Source: Streptomyces cinnabarinus (GTDB taxonomy: Bacteria > Actinomycetota > Actinomycetes > Streptomycetales > Streptomycetaceae). From it: 64,000 nucleotides of DNA. The DNA is taken from NCBI RefSeq assembly GCF_027270315.1, contig NZ_CP114413.1:930001-994000 (forward strand). The letters run 5' to 3'. The notes under the pieces are model-generated. The model saw only the letters and a program-made list of their open reading frames with translations, was not told the origin of the DNA and ran no database searches. A program made the translations under genes and the position numbers. Positions 43,484-52,232 of the stretch are shown here, piece after piece (positions within the stretch are counted from its first letter, which is position 1; the number at the start of each line of letters is the position of its first letter).

Positions 43484-45405
43484 CCGCGCACCTCCGCCGG
43501 CGTCAGGGAGCGCTCCAGCTTCAGGTACTCGGTGCGGGCGGCGGCGAGCATGTGCCGCATCTGGAGCCGGTCGTCCTCCTCGGCGGCGAGGAAGGCCCCG
43601 GACAGGGCGATATTGCGGATCGAGCCGCCCGCGACGGTGAGTTGGGCGAGGAGGGTGGGGTCCAGGTCCTTCACCGGGGCCTGGGCCGGGATCACTCGTC
43701 GCCAGATCTCGGCGCGCTCGTCCTCCGCCGGGAAGGGGAAGTCCACTACGAAGCGGATCCGGCGCATGAAGGCCGTGTCCAGGGCCTTCTTCATGTTGGT
43801 GGTCAGGATGGCCAGGCCGCGGTACGCCTCCATCCGCATCAGCAGATAGCTGACCTCCAGGTTGGCGTACCGGTCATGGCTGTCCTTGACCTCGCTGCGC
43901 TTGCCGAACAGCGCGTCGGCCTCGTCGAACAGCAGCAGCGCGCCCCCGCGTTCGGCGGCGTCGAAGACGCGGCGGAGGTTCTTCTCGGTCTCGCCGATGT
44001 ATTTGCTGACCACCTGGGAGAGGTCGATCACGAAGAGATCCAGGCCGAGTTCCCTGGCCATCACCTCGGCGGCCAGGGTCTTGCCGGTGCCGGAGCCGCC
44101 CGCGAACATCGCGGTGACGCCGAGGCCGCGGCGCAGGGTGGCGGCGAATCCCCACTCCTGGTGGACGGTCGCCCGCTGCCGGACGTGCGCGACGATCTCC
44201 CGCAGCACACCGGTCTGGCGTTCGTGCAGGACCAGGTCGTCCCAGCCGGCCTGCGGTTCGATCCGGCGGCCGAGCTCGTCCATGCCGACGCGGGCCTCTT
44301 CGAGCCCGGCGCGCCAGGCGAGTTGGGCGGCGTCGAGGCGGTCCTCGAAGGGCAGTCGGCGGCGCACGGTGGCGGCGGCCGAGCGTACGACGTGCGGGGG
44401 GAGCTGGAACTGGGCGATCAGGGAGCGCAGTTCGGTGTCGTCGAGGTCTGCGACCGGCTGGAACGCGTCCGCCCAGAGGGTGAGTTGCTCGTCGTCGTCC
44501 AGGCGCGGCACGGTCACCCGGGCCGCGTGGGCGCGGTCGGTGCGCAGCGGGTCCTCGCTGGACACCGCGACGGGTACGGCGGCCGCGGCCAGGAACGCCT
44601 CGGTGGCCGCCCGCTGGTCGCGGTCCAGGTCTCCGGCCGCCACCAGGAGCGCGGCGGGCAGCAGGATCGCCTCGCGCTGCCAGAGGCGGGCGAGGGCGTC
44701 GCGTTCGGCCGGGTCGGCCGGGATGTCCTCGGCGGCGGCGGTGTACAGGCCGAGCCCGGCGCGGGCGGCTGCGGCGGCCGCAATGTCGGCCCGGCTGCGC
44801 GGATCACCGCCGGTGATCTCGACGACCGGTGGGGTGTCCGGTCCGCCGACGGTGGTCCAGCCCTCGGCGACGCGGCTCGCGGCCAGGTCGTAGGAGGGAG
44901 GCAGTCGGTCCGGGGCGGGGGTGCGGCGCAGTAGGCCGTGCAGGCGGGCATCCAAGTAGGGGGAGCCCAGCAGGAAGTGCAGGATGCGTTCGTCGAGGCG
45001 CAGCCGGGTGGTGGTCAGGCGGGCCGCGTCGTCGAGTTCGACGATTCGCCAACGGCGCAGCGGGGCGACCGGAGTGAGGGCGCTCCAGTGCGGTTCGGCC
45101 AGCGCGGCCAGGGCGAGGGAGAAGGTGGGGTACGTCCGATCGGGGTCGCCGCCGGCGGCTGCGCAGCGGGCCGATGTCGTGGGCTCCAACTCCTGGGCGG
45201 CGGCGAGGAGTACGACGTCCCGTTCGAAGGAGGTGAGCCCGAAGCAGGTGACGAGTGCGTCCAGAGGGACGGGGCCATTGGGCGCGGGGGCGGTCTCCGG
45301 CGTCTCCGAGCCCGTCGTGCCTGCCGCGTGGGCGTCGACACGGGCCAGTACGCGCCGGATCTCCGTGGTCAGCGACGAGCTCTCGGCCCGTGTGTCCGTC
45401 GTCAT
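43474..45405 (-). CDS. eCIS AAA+ ATPase (Afp15/Pvc15-like)
   Basis: 643 residues from ATG 45405. The N-terminal ~380 residues hold a degenerate AAA-like half (no Walker A). The second AAA+ domain has Walker A GGSGTGKT at 436-443, Walker B LLLFDEAD at 490-497, and Arg-finger/sensor motifs near ILTTNMKKALDTAFMRRIRFVVDFPFPAEDERAEIW. The homologues in Afp and PVC particles help load or mature effectors or remodel the particle. It is next to the small gene and the DUF4157 gene, fitting a loading role. Confidence 0.93.
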   Translation of the reverse strand: MTTDTRAESSSLTTEIRRVLARVDAHAAGTTGSETPETAPAPNGPVPLDALVTCFGLTSFERDVVLLAAAQELEPTTSARCAAAGGDPDRTYPTFSLALAALAEPHWSALTPVAPLRRWRIVELDDAARLTTTRLRLDERILHFLLGSPYLDARLHGLLRRTPAPDRLPPSYDLAASRVAEGWTTVGGPDTPPVVEITGGDPRSRADIAAAAAARAGLGLYTAAAEDIPADPAERDALARLWQREAILLPAALLVAAGDLDRDQRAATEAFLAAAAVPVAVSSEDPLRTDRAHAARVTVPRLDDDEQLTLWADAFQPVADLDDTELRSLIAQFQLPPHVVRSAAATVRRRLPFEDRLDAAQLAWRAGLEEARVGMDELGRRIEPQAGWDDLVLHERQTGVLREIVAHVRQRATVHQEWGFAATLRRGLGVTAMFAGGSGTGKTLAAEVMARELGLDLFVIDLSQVVSKYIGETEKNLRRVFDAAERGGALLLFDEADALFGKRSEVKDSHDRYANLEVSYLLMRMEAYRGLAILTTNMKKALDTAFMRRIRFVVDFPFPAEDERAEIWRRVIPAQAPVKDLDPTLLAQLTVAGGSIRNIALSGAFLAAEEDDRLQMRHMLAAARTEYLKLERSLTPAEVRGWV

Positions 45406-45439
45406 GTTCTCACCTGCCCCCGCTCGTCGGTCCGTCGTC

Positions 45440-46252
45440 TCAGTTCCGCTCGCCGTCGCCCTTACGCGGGCGAGGCGCCGTACTCTTCCTGCGAGTCCGG
45501 GCCGGGGTCTTGGCGGGGGGCCTAGCGGCCTTCTTGGCGGGCGTGGTGGCAGGTGCCGCCTCGTCTTCACCTGCTGAAGCCGAGGCCGAATCCGAAGGCT
45601 CCTCGACCCGCAGGCCCGCGCCCGGCGGCACCGGTGCCCCCGGCGCCCCGAACGGCAGCACCCGCACCACCGACCGCTGCACCGGCTTCCCGGGCACCGG
45701 CGATTCACGGCCGTCGACGAAGACCAGGGACGCCTGGTAGACCACGGACAGCGAGTAGGGCGTCTGGTGGAGCATCCCCCACAGCTTCGACGCCTCGTCG
45801 ATGTCCATCACGGCCGGTGTGAAGCGCACCCGCTGCACGGCGTCGGCGAGGTCGCTGCCCGCCAAATACGGCCGCTCACCGGCCTGTTCGATGACGTCCT
45901 TGGGCAGCACCGGCATCTCGTGCAGGGCGCGCACGACGGCGCCGATCAGCCGCTGGCCGACCAGTTCGGTCTCCTCGCCGTACGCGCTGATCAGGAAGTT
46001 CAGGTCGAGGGCGGCGGCGGGGCGCTTGACCAGCGTGCCGTCGGAGGCCCGGGTCGGCAGGTCGTTGTTGCGCTGCGAGGTGTTGGGCGTGACCTGGTAC
46101 AGGAACACGGTCACGGTCGGCTCGGCGGGCGGGTCGGCGGGCGGCTTGCGGGGCTCCACCTTGACGGCCGCGCCGAACTCCGGCCCCAGGTTCGACTCGA
46201 TGAGCAGGGCGAGGGCCTGGGTGACATGCGCGATGACGAGTGCGTTGCTCAT
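45440..46252 (-). CDS. DUF4255 tube-cap/terminator protein (Afp16/Pvc16-like)
   Basis: 270 residues. The first ~190 are DUF4255: MSNALVIAHVTQALALLIESNL, TVTVFLYQVTPNTSQRNNDLPTRASDGTLVKRPAAALDLNFLISAYGEE, VVYQASLVFVDGRE. Members form the hexameric cap ending the sheath-tube. The C-terminal ~60 residues are a low-complexity, Lys/Pro/Ala-rich tail with repeated KKAARPPAKTPART, probably disordered. ATG 46252 follows a 42-bp gap. Confidence 0.92.
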   Translation of the reverse strand: MSNALVIAHVTQALALLIESNLGPEFGAAVKVEPRKPPADPPAEPTVTVFLYQVTPNTSQRNNDLPTRASDGTLVKRPAAALDLNFLISAYGEETELVGQRLIGAVVRALHEMPVLPKDVIEQAGERPYLAGSDLADAVQRVRFTPAVMDIDEASKLWGMLHQTPYSLSVVYQASLVFVDGRESPVPGKPVQRSVVRVLPFGAPGAPVPPGAGLRVEEPSDSASASAGEDEAAPATTPAKKAARPPAKTPARTRRKSTAPRPRKGDGERN

Positions 46253-46294
46253 GACGTCCGTTCCTCGGTTCCCTCGTGGTTCTCGTGCCGCATG

Positions 46295-47014
46295 TCACTC
46301 CCGCCCGCGCGTCAGGTAGTCGGCGAGGCTCAACGTCGCACCGGGACGGCTGTGTTCGGGCGACCGCTGCCGGTTGCCGTCGCTCGGAGCCGGTCCGGCC
46401 GTCACCTCCAGCCGTCCGATCTGCACCTGCACCACCTGTTCGGGCCGGCGCGCGGGGCGCCGGGCAGCGGCCTGCCGTACGGCGTCGCGGGCCGTCGCCG
46501 TGTCCGCGGCGGTGGGCCGCAAGGGGGTGGGCAGGGGGGTGGTTGACGGGGCGTCCCTGCCTGCCGGGACGGTGGCCGGACCCCGGTCGGGACTCCGCTC
46601 CTGCCGTCCCCGGGCCGCCGGGCCGCGCCGCGTCGGCTCGGGAACGGCCCGGGGCGCGACCGGCGTCACGGGGCGCAGCCGCGGGGGCGTGAGCGGAACT
46701 GGAGTGGGGCTCAACTCCCGCTCTTCCACGGTGCGTTCCGTGCGCACGACAGTCTGCTCCCGCTCCGTCCGGAGCCGGACCTCGGTCCGCCCCGGCGCGT
46801 CGCGGTGTGGTGCGGCCGTCGGCCACAGGGCAGCGGCGGGCGTGGCCCCGTCCGGTTCCGGGGCGGTGCCCCGTACCGCCTCGACGCGTTCGAACGGGCC
46901 CGGGAGCCTGGGCCGTAGCCGGGCCACGTCCGGGCGGGGTGGCGCCGCCGGTGCGTGCCGGGCGAGCAGCCGGTCGAGGAAGTCGGGGACCGGCGTCCCC
47001 TCGGCGTCAGACAT
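46295..47014 (-). CDS. Pro/Arg-rich disordered eCIS protein
   Basis: 239 residues from ATG 47014 overlapping the upstream gene by 8 bp. Apart from an N-terminal amphipathic helix (PDFLDRLLARHAP) and a C-terminal motif (VVQVQIGRLEVTAG ... LSLADYLTRGRE), the protein is Pro/Arg/Thr-rich and predicted unstructured. The ends look like conserved docking segments flanking a flexible linker. Function unknown; the position before DUF4255 suggests tube or cap assembly. Confidence 0.75.
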   Translation of the reverse strand: MSDAEGTPVPDFLDRLLARHAPAAPPRPDVARLRPRLPGPFERVEAVRGTAPEPDGATPAAALWPTAAPHRDAPGRTEVRLRTEREQTVVRTERTVEERELSPTPVPLTPPRLRPVTPVAPRAVPEPTRRGPAARGRQERSPDRGPATVPAGRDAPSTTPLPTPLRPTAADTATARDAVRQAAARRPARRPEQVVQVQIGRLEVTAGPAPSDGNRQRSPEHSRPGATLSLADYLTRGRE

Positions 47015-47726
47015 CCGCACACAGCTCCAGGTAGTAGCGGCGGCGCAGCGGGCTGAGCGCCAGGATCTGCGGCTCGCTCCAGCCGTACGCGGTGGCGAGC
47101 AGATGGACGTCGAGCAGTACGTCCCGTGCCCAGGCGTCCAGTTCGGTCCAGAGGTAGGAGGCGATGTCGAGTTCCGCCCGGGTGGCCTGCCCGCAGTCGG
47201 GGCAGGCCACGTCGATCGTCACGTCGGCGCCGGGATCGGCGGCCTCGACCGCGTCGGCGATCCGCCGCTGGACCGGAGCGGGCAGTGAAGAGGCCGGGGC
47301 CGCCGTCCCGTGGTGCGTCGCCGTGACCAGGCACCGTGCGAGCAGGGCCGCACGCGGGTCGGCGGCCCGGGCCGCCGCCGTGAGGTCGGCGACGCCGGGC
47401 AGCCGGAAGGCCACCTCCCAGCCGTTCTCGGAGATCGTCACCTCCTGGCCGTCCGTACGCGGCGCGAACTGCCCGGCGTCCAGGTCGAACTCCATGTCCG
47501 CGGCGCAGGCCGCGCAGTCCAGGCGTACCTGCATCCGGTCCCCGAACAGCGCCCGGCGCAGCGCGAACAGGTCCGATTCGCGCCGGCCCACCGGCAGGGC
47601 CGGCAGTGCGGTGCCGTCGAGGTCCGGCCGGGCGGTGCGGTGCAGCAGCAGCGCGCGCCCGGCCGGCGCCTCGGCGAGTCCGGCCTCCCAGGTGGCCAGC
47701 AGTACGGCCGCCCCCGTGTCCGTCAT
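47007..47726 (-). CDS. T4 gp26-like baseplate hub assembly chaperone
   Basis: 239 residues starting at ATG 47726. Two Cys pairs (CAACAADMEF and CPDCGQ) and the sections LPVGRRESDLFALRRALFGDRMQVRLDCAACAADMEFDLD, VAFRLPGVADLTAAARAADPRAALLARCL and LDAWARDVLLDVHLLATAYGWSEPQILALSPLRRRYYLELC match the T4-family hub assembly chaperone class found in eCIS operons. The four cysteines could bind zinc. It sits after the tube gene. Confidence 0.85.
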   Translation of the reverse strand: MTDTGAAVLLATWEAGLAEAPAGRALLLHRTARPDLDGTALPALPVGRRESDLFALRRALFGDRMQVRLDCAACAADMEFDLDAGQFAPRTDGQEVTISENGWEVAFRLPGVADLTAAARAADPRAALLARCLVTATHHGTAAPASSLPAPVQRRIADAVEAADPGADVTIDVACPDCGQATRAELDIASYLWTELDAWARDVLLDVHLLATAYGWSEPQILALSPLRRRYYLELCADV

Positions 47727-47746
47727 GTCCCCCGACTCCCCGTGTC

Positions 47747-48271
47747 TCAGGCCGGGTTGAGGAACGAGGGCTCCTCCGGCTCGGGCACCTCGTAGTCCCG
47801 CTCCCAGCCCTCGCACTCCAGCTTCAGCGTCTGGATGGCCACCGCGTTGGCGTTGGCGTCCAGTTCGCCGAGGACCTGGTACTCGCTCGGCCAGGTCCGG
47901 TACAGCTTGTGCGAGACGGCGACCTGGCCTGCCTCGTTGAGGACCTGGATGACGATGTCCTTGCGGAAGTCGGCGAGCGAGACCTCGGAGCCGAGGCCCG
48001 CGCCGACCTGCCAGACCTTGTTGGCCCAGCGGTCGAACTCGGGGTCGTGGGTGACCCCGCGCTCCAGGGTGATGCCCTCGAACTCCGAGCGGCCCGGGGA
48101 CTTGCGCGGCGAGGAGGGGTCACCGCCGTGCCGGTGCTTGACTACCTCCGTGGTCCGCTTCAGCGGGGAGATCTTGCTGATGCCCGCGACCGTCCGACCG
48201 TCCCACAGGACCAGGAACTTGAAGTTCTTGTAGGGGTCGAAGCGATGGGCGTTGACCGTGAACTCAGCCAT
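47747..48271 (-). CDS. Inner tube protein (gp19/Hcp-like, Afp1/Pvc1-like)
   Basis: 174 residues from ATG 48271. The tube fold is visible in FDPYKNFKFLVLWDGRTVAGISKISPLKRTTEVVKHRHGGDPSSPRKSPGRSEFEGITLERGVTHDPEFDRWANKVW and the ending LKLECEGWERDYE. These proteins stack as hexameric rings inside the sheath. Only one tube gene is visible here, so the tip-proximal tube adaptor role may be filled by another protein. It lies 20 bp after the sheath gene. Confidence 0.93.
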   Translation of the reverse strand: MAEFTVNAHRFDPYKNFKFLVLWDGRTVAGISKISPLKRTTEVVKHRHGGDPSSPRKSPGRSEFEGITLERGVTHDPEFDRWANKVWQVGAGLGSEVSLADFRKDIVIQVLNEAGQVAVSHKLYRTWPSEYQVLGELDANANAVAIQTLKLECEGWERDYEVPEPEEPSFLNPA

Positions 48272-48291
48272 CGAAAATGTCCTCGGGATCC

Positions 48292-50157
48292 TTAGAGCTC
48301 GAACTGCCCGGACGTCTGCTGGATCTTGACGATCACGAACTCGGCGGGCCGCACGGGCGCGATGCCGACCAGGACGTTCACGACGCCGTTCGCGATGTCC
48401 TCGTCCGTGGTGGTGTCGCTGTCGCACTTGACGAAGTACGCCTCGCGCGGGGTGCCGCCCTTGAAGGCGCCCTGACGGAAGAGGGTGTGCAGATAGGAGG
48501 AGGCGCTGAGGCGGATCTGCTGCCACAGGTTCTCGTCGTTGGGCTCGAACACCACCCATTGCAGGCCGCGTTGGAGGCTCTCCTCGACATGCAGGGCGAG
48601 CCGGCGCACCGGCACGTACTTCCACTCGCTGTCCAGGGCGTCCGAGCCCTGGAGCGTGCGCGCGCCCCACACCGTGGGCCCGGTGACGGGGAAGGTGCGC
48701 AGGCAGTTGACGCCGAGCGGGTTGAGCAGTCCGGTCTCCCGGTCGGTGAGGTCGACGGAGAGCGAGCGCACGCCGATGAGGCGGGCCTCGGTTCCGGCCG
48801 GTGCCTTCCACACGCCGCGCTCGGAGTCGGTGCGGGCGATGACACCGGCGACCGCGCCGGACGGCGGGAAGGCGCGCAGCCGCCCGGTGAGCGGGTCGGT
48901 GAGCTGGATGTGCGGGAAGTACAGGCCCGCGTGGTTGCCGCGGACGGCGTCGAAGGCGGCGAGCCCGGCGCGCGCGGTGTCCACGCTGACCCAGGTGCTC
49001 GGCGCGTCGACGAGCAGGAAGATCCGGCGCTCCTCGCACAGCCGCTGCGCGGCCGAGACGACGGTGAGCATGTCCTCGGTCTTCTCGTACGCCGAGATCT
49101 CCGGCAGCGCCAGCAGGTTGACATCGGCGACGCCGCGCAGCGCCTGGATGCCGGTCTTGCCCGCCTCGGAGCCGATGAGGTCGCGCGGTCCGGGCGCGGC
49201 ACCGTCCTCGCCGCCCTCCAGCGGGAACACCGGCGGGTTGACGGAGGCCTCCAGGCCCAGGTCGTTGGCGCACTCGCCGAGGAAGCGGACGATGTCCTCG
49301 GGGTCGGTGGAGCCCGCGACCACCTGGATCCGGCGGCCGAAGGCGGTGACCTCGGCGCCCGCGAAGGCGTGCTTGCCGGGGGCGTCGGGCAGGGCGCGCA
49401 GTTTGCGCTCCAGCAGCAGCGCCAACTCGGCGACAGTACACGGGGCTTCGCCGTCGCAGTCGGGGTCGTAGAGCGTGAACTCGCGCTCCACGTCACCGAT
49501 CTTGACCGTCAAGTCGACGGCGAGGTCGGGCAGTTCGTCGCCGAAGGGCTTGGAGACGGTGCCGGACGGGTCGGGGCGGCCCTCGCCGACGACCTCGACG
49601 CGGATCAGCCGGGACCCGGCGTTGATCACGGTGGGGGCGTAGCGGCCCTCCGAGGAGTCCATGGACAGGCCGGTGAAGCTCTCGCGGGCCTCGCCCCGGG
49701 CGTCGTACACGCGCAGATTGAACGTGTCGTCGGGGCAGGGCGTGGCGTGGTCAACGGCGACCCTGAGGCCGTTGCCCCAGACTCCGGGCTCCTTGGCATG
49801 CACCTCCAGGGCCCGGCTCTCGCTGTGGCCCTCGGTGGACTCCAGGGTGACGCAGGCGGCCTTGCCGCTGCCGGACTTGGCGACGCGGACGATGACGGCG
49901 ATAGTGCCGCCGTTGCCGAAGAACTGGTGGACCGCGTGACCGACGGCGCTCTGCGCGCTCAGGCCGCCGAAGCGGCGCTCGAACTCCGTGAAGCTCGTGA
50001 CGCGCACGGGCTCGTTGAGCGGACCGCGCCGGGTGTGGCCCACAAAGGCGGTCACGGACGTGGTCAGGGTCGAGATCGTACGGGTGCTGCTGGGAAGCTC
50101 CTCGACGTAGACGCCGGGATACGTCGGCTTGGCGGCGCTCACCGCGCTCATCGGCAT
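48292..50157 (-). CDS. Contractile tail sheath protein (Afp2-4/Pvc2-4-like)
   Basis: 621 residues. The N-terminus PTYPGVYVEELPSSTRTISTLTTSVTAFVGHTRRGPLNEPVRVTSF and the C-terminus (RLSASSYLHTLFRQGAFKGGTPREAYFVKCDSDTTTDEDIANGVVNVLVGIAPVRPAEFVIVKIQQ) are the hallmarks of phage/eCIS sheath. ATG 50157 has AGGAGG four bases upstream; an in-frame ATG at 50151 has the more usual spacing. Only one sheath gene is seen. It is the first gene of the ~30-kb eCIS run. Confidence 0.96.
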   Translation of the reverse strand: MPMSAVSAAKPTYPGVYVEELPSSTRTISTLTTSVTAFVGHTRRGPLNEPVRVTSFTEFERRFGGLSAQSAVGHAVHQFFGNGGTIAVIVRVAKSGSGKAACVTLESTEGHSESRALEVHAKEPGVWGNGLRVAVDHATPCPDDTFNLRVYDARGEARESFTGLSMDSSEGRYAPTVINAGSRLIRVEVVGEGRPDPSGTVSKPFGDELPDLAVDLTVKIGDVEREFTLYDPDCDGEAPCTVAELALLLERKLRALPDAPGKHAFAGAEVTAFGRRIQVVAGSTDPEDIVRFLGECANDLGLEASVNPPVFPLEGGEDGAAPGPRDLIGSEAGKTGIQALRGVADVNLLALPEISAYEKTEDMLTVVSAAQRLCEERRIFLLVDAPSTWVSVDTARAGLAAFDAVRGNHAGLYFPHIQLTDPLTGRLRAFPPSGAVAGVIARTDSERGVWKAPAGTEARLIGVRSLSVDLTDRETGLLNPLGVNCLRTFPVTGPTVWGARTLQGSDALDSEWKYVPVRRLALHVEESLQRGLQWVVFEPNDENLWQQIRLSASSYLHTLFRQGAFKGGTPREAYFVKCDSDTTTDEDIANGVVNVLVGIAPVRPAEFVIVKIQQTSGQFEL

Positions 50158-50349
50158 TCCCCCTCCTAATCCCTGTCTCGGGCACCGGGACGAAGGCACC
50201 AAGAGAAGGCGGAGGCGTACGTTCCGAAGGCGGTGCGCACAGGGGCCCGAAACCTGGTCGGTGGTGGCCGCGCGCACCGCATCAAGTTCCCCCGTCAGTG
50301 CCCGGACGTATCGGTCCGCCCGGTCAAGCAGCGCGCTTGTGACTCCTGA

Positions 50350-50364
50350 TGCTCAAGTGCTCAA
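50350..50364. repeat. Direct repeat TGCTCAA-G-TGCTCAA
   Basis: TGCTCAA occurs at 50350-50356 and again at 50358-50364, about 200 bp upstream of the sheath start. The spacing of one half-turn-like 8 bp could be a regulator half-site pair. No regulator known. Confidence 0.45.
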
Positions 50365-50483
50365 TCCACCCTGGTGCGTTTCGAGTTGACGCAACAAGGC
50401 ACCTTCAGGCCACCCGGGGAGAGGGTTTGGTGAAGACGCCGACGCGGCATCCGCACACCGCGCCTGCGCGCCCCGGCCAGGTG

Positions 50484-50505
50484 GTTCACAGACCTTTCAC
50501 AGCGC
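50484..50505 (+). promoter_or_regulatory. Candidate PHO box (PhoP direct-repeat units)
   Basis: Two 11-nt units, GTTCACAGACC and TTTCACAGCGC, share TTCACAG with exactly one-turn spacing. Streptomyces PhoP boxes are 11-nt direct repeats of a GTTCACC-like core. The site lies between the eCIS sheath and the DUF1275 gene, so either might be phosphate-regulated. Pattern only. Confidence 0.4.
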
Positions 50506-50753
50506 CGTGCCGCGCCACGGCGGGCAGGGGCACAGAAAGCCCTTGCCCGCGCCCCGTCCCCGGTGACACGCACATGCGGCCTCCCAGAGTCGTACACAAT
50601 CCGGCGTGGCCGATTACACCGGGGTGACTCGAACACGCATGCCCTGCCGGACCGGCCCTGTCGCTCCTCCGGCGCACGGCAGGAATCGTCGCCACCGGAC
50701 CCGGGGTACGGATGGAGCGCTTCCGGCTCGGCCGCGACGAAAGGGGACCCGGT

Positions 50754-51491
50754 ATGCGCAGGCTGCTCGCTGACGCGGCCCGTACGCTCGTTCCGCGCGG
50801 CGGCGACCCGCAGGGCCCGCTGCCGCCCCTGATGCTGACCCTGACGCTGGTCACCGGCATGGTCGACGCCGTCAGCTTTCTCGCCCTCGGTCATGTCTTC
50901 GTGGCGAACATGACGGGCAACGTGATCTTCCTGGGGTTCGCGCTCGCGGGGGCCGAGGACCTGTCCGCGCTCGCGACCGTCGTGGCGATGGCCTCGTTCC
51001 TGACCGGCGCGGTGGCCGGGGGCCGGGTCGCCGCCCGGCACTCGACGCATCGCGGGCGCCTGCTGAGGGCGGCGACGGCCGTGGAGTCGGTCCTGGTCGC
51101 GGTGGCCGTGGTGGTGGCCGCGGTGGCGGACGGGGACGTCACCACCGGCGTCCGCTACACGCTGATCGTGTTCCTGGCGCTGGCGATGGGCCTGCAGAAT
51201 GCGGCGGCCCTGCGTCTGGGCGTGCCGGACATGACGACCACGGTGATGACCCGGACCCTCGCGGGCCTGGCCGCGGACTCCACCGCGGGCGGCGGCGAGG
51301 CGGCGCACCCCGGCCGGCGCCTGCTCTCCGTCCTCGCCGTGCTGCTCGGCGCCCTGATCGGGGCGGCGTTCCTGGTGCACGACCACCTGGTCCCACCGCT
51401 GGCCCTGGCGCTGGCCCTGCTGACGGCCACCTCAGTGACCATCCACCGCCTGTCGGCCACGGAGGCACCCTGGGTCCACACCCAGTGCTGA
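50754..51491 (+). CDS. DUF1275 family membrane protein (YoaK-like)
   Basis: 245 residues from ATG 50754 with AAGGGGA upstream. About seven hydrophobic segments begin with LMLTLTLVTGMVDAVSFLALGHVFVANMTGNVIFLGFALAG, a DUF1275 signature, and include VRYTLIVFLALAMGLQNAAALRLGVPDMTTTVMTRTLAGLAAD. The function of the family is unclear; transport is presumed. Divergent from the eCIS sheath gene across a 596-bp gap. Confidence 0.92.
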   Translation: MRRLLADAARTLVPRGGDPQGPLPPLMLTLTLVTGMVDAVSFLALGHVFVANMTGNVIFLGFALAGAEDLSALATVVAMASFLTGAVAGGRVAARHSTHRGRLLRAATAVESVLVAVAVVVAAVADGDVTTGVRYTLIVFLALAMGLQNAAALRLGVPDMTTTVMTRTLAGLAADSTAGGGEAAHPGRRLLSVLAVLLGALIGAAFLVHDHLVPPLALALALLTATSVTIHRLSATEAPWVHTQC

Positions 51492-51550
51492 GCCAGGGCC
51501 CGTCCGACAATTCCCGTCGTCCGCCCGGAGGGCGGGCCGCGCGGCGGCGA

Positions 51551-51620
51551 TGGGGGTGCCCCCGCGCGAGCCGGACGAAGCCGGCTTCGAGCACGGCTGG
51601 GGGTCCCCCCTCTGGGGGAG
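51551..51620. repeat. Palindrome-rich intergenic element
   Basis: Between the DUF1275 and RpiB-like genes are a GGGGG..CCCCC hairpin (near 51552-51563), the perfect palindrome GAAGCCGGCTTC (51578-51589) and a further G/C-run hairpin (51597-51618). It resembles the G-run/C-run intergenic repeats scattered in Streptomyces genomes, or a double terminator between convergent genes. Confidence 0.55.
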
Positions 51621-51665
51621 TGCGTGCCGGGCGTCGCGCGGCAGGCGGGAATCGCCGGACAGGCC

Positions 51666-52106
51666 CTACCGCTCCAGCCGCCCGAGGTGGGCCACGTTCG
51701 CGCGGTCCTCGGCGTCGTCGCTGGCCGCCGCCGCGAACCAGGCGTCGAGGATCTCCTTCAGCAGTGGCTCGGAGGTCAGCCGCAGGCTGAGGGCGAGCAC
51801 ATTGGCGTCGTTCCAGCGGCGCGCGCCGTCCGCCGTATAGGCGTCCGTGCACAGGGCCGCGCGGACCCCGGGCACCTTGTTGGCGGCGATGGAGGCGCCG
51901 GTGCCGGTCCAGCAGCAGACCACGGCCTGGTCGGCGGTCCCGGCGGCGACCTCACGCGCGGCCGCCTCGGAGCAGACCGCCCACTGGGGGTCGGCACCGG
52001 GCCGCAGCGCTCCGTACGGCACGGTCTCGTGACCGCGCCGCTCCAGCTCCGCGAGGAGGAGACGGGCGAGGGGTTCGTCCATGTCGGAGGAGACCGAGAT
52101 CCGCAT
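51666..52106 (-). CDS. RpiB/LacA/LacB family sugar-phosphate isomerase
   Basis: 146 residues from ATG 52106; a longer frame to 52148 adds unsupported residues. Family features are MRISVSSDMDEPLARLLLAELERRGHE, the catalytic-Cys-bearing segment VVCCWTGTGASIAANKVPGVRAALCTDAYTADGARRWNDANVLALSLRL and a C-terminal helix. Enzymes of this family interconvert ribose-5-phosphate/ribulose-5-phosphate or related sugar phosphates. No carbohydrate genes adjoin it, so the substrate is open. Confidence 0.88.
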   Translation of the reverse strand: MRISVSSDMDEPLARLLLAELERRGHETVPYGALRPGADPQWAVCSEAAAREVAAGTADQAVVCCWTGTGASIAANKVPGVRAALCTDAYTADGARRWNDANVLALSLRLTSEPLLKEILDAWFAAAASDDAEDRANVAHLGRLER

Positions 52107-52232
52107 GCTCGAAGCGTACTCAGTCGCCGGTCGGGTGATCTGGGTCACGAGCTGTCACAGGGATCGGCCGTGCGGTGTCTTGAGGCCGAACCCGTGAAAA
52201 CGGAGCCGAACCACTGAAGCGGAGAAGACACC

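Larger units (their letters stand above)
50158..50753. other. 596-bp intergenic control region between divergent eCIS sheath and DUF1275 genes
   Basis: No convincing ORF. It holds the ribosome-binding sites for both genes, a direct TGCTCAA repeat (50350-50364) and a PHO-box-like direct repeat (50484-50505). No clear -10/-35 pair could be assigned for the long minus-strand operon. Being the only long gap in the eCIS area, it must hold the main eCIS promoter. Confidence 0.7.

Noticed and set aside
20205..50157. Prophage remnant
   Set aside because: Contractile tail-like genes but no capsid, portal, terminase, replication or integrase genes; DUF4157, DUF4255 and AAA+ define an eCIS.
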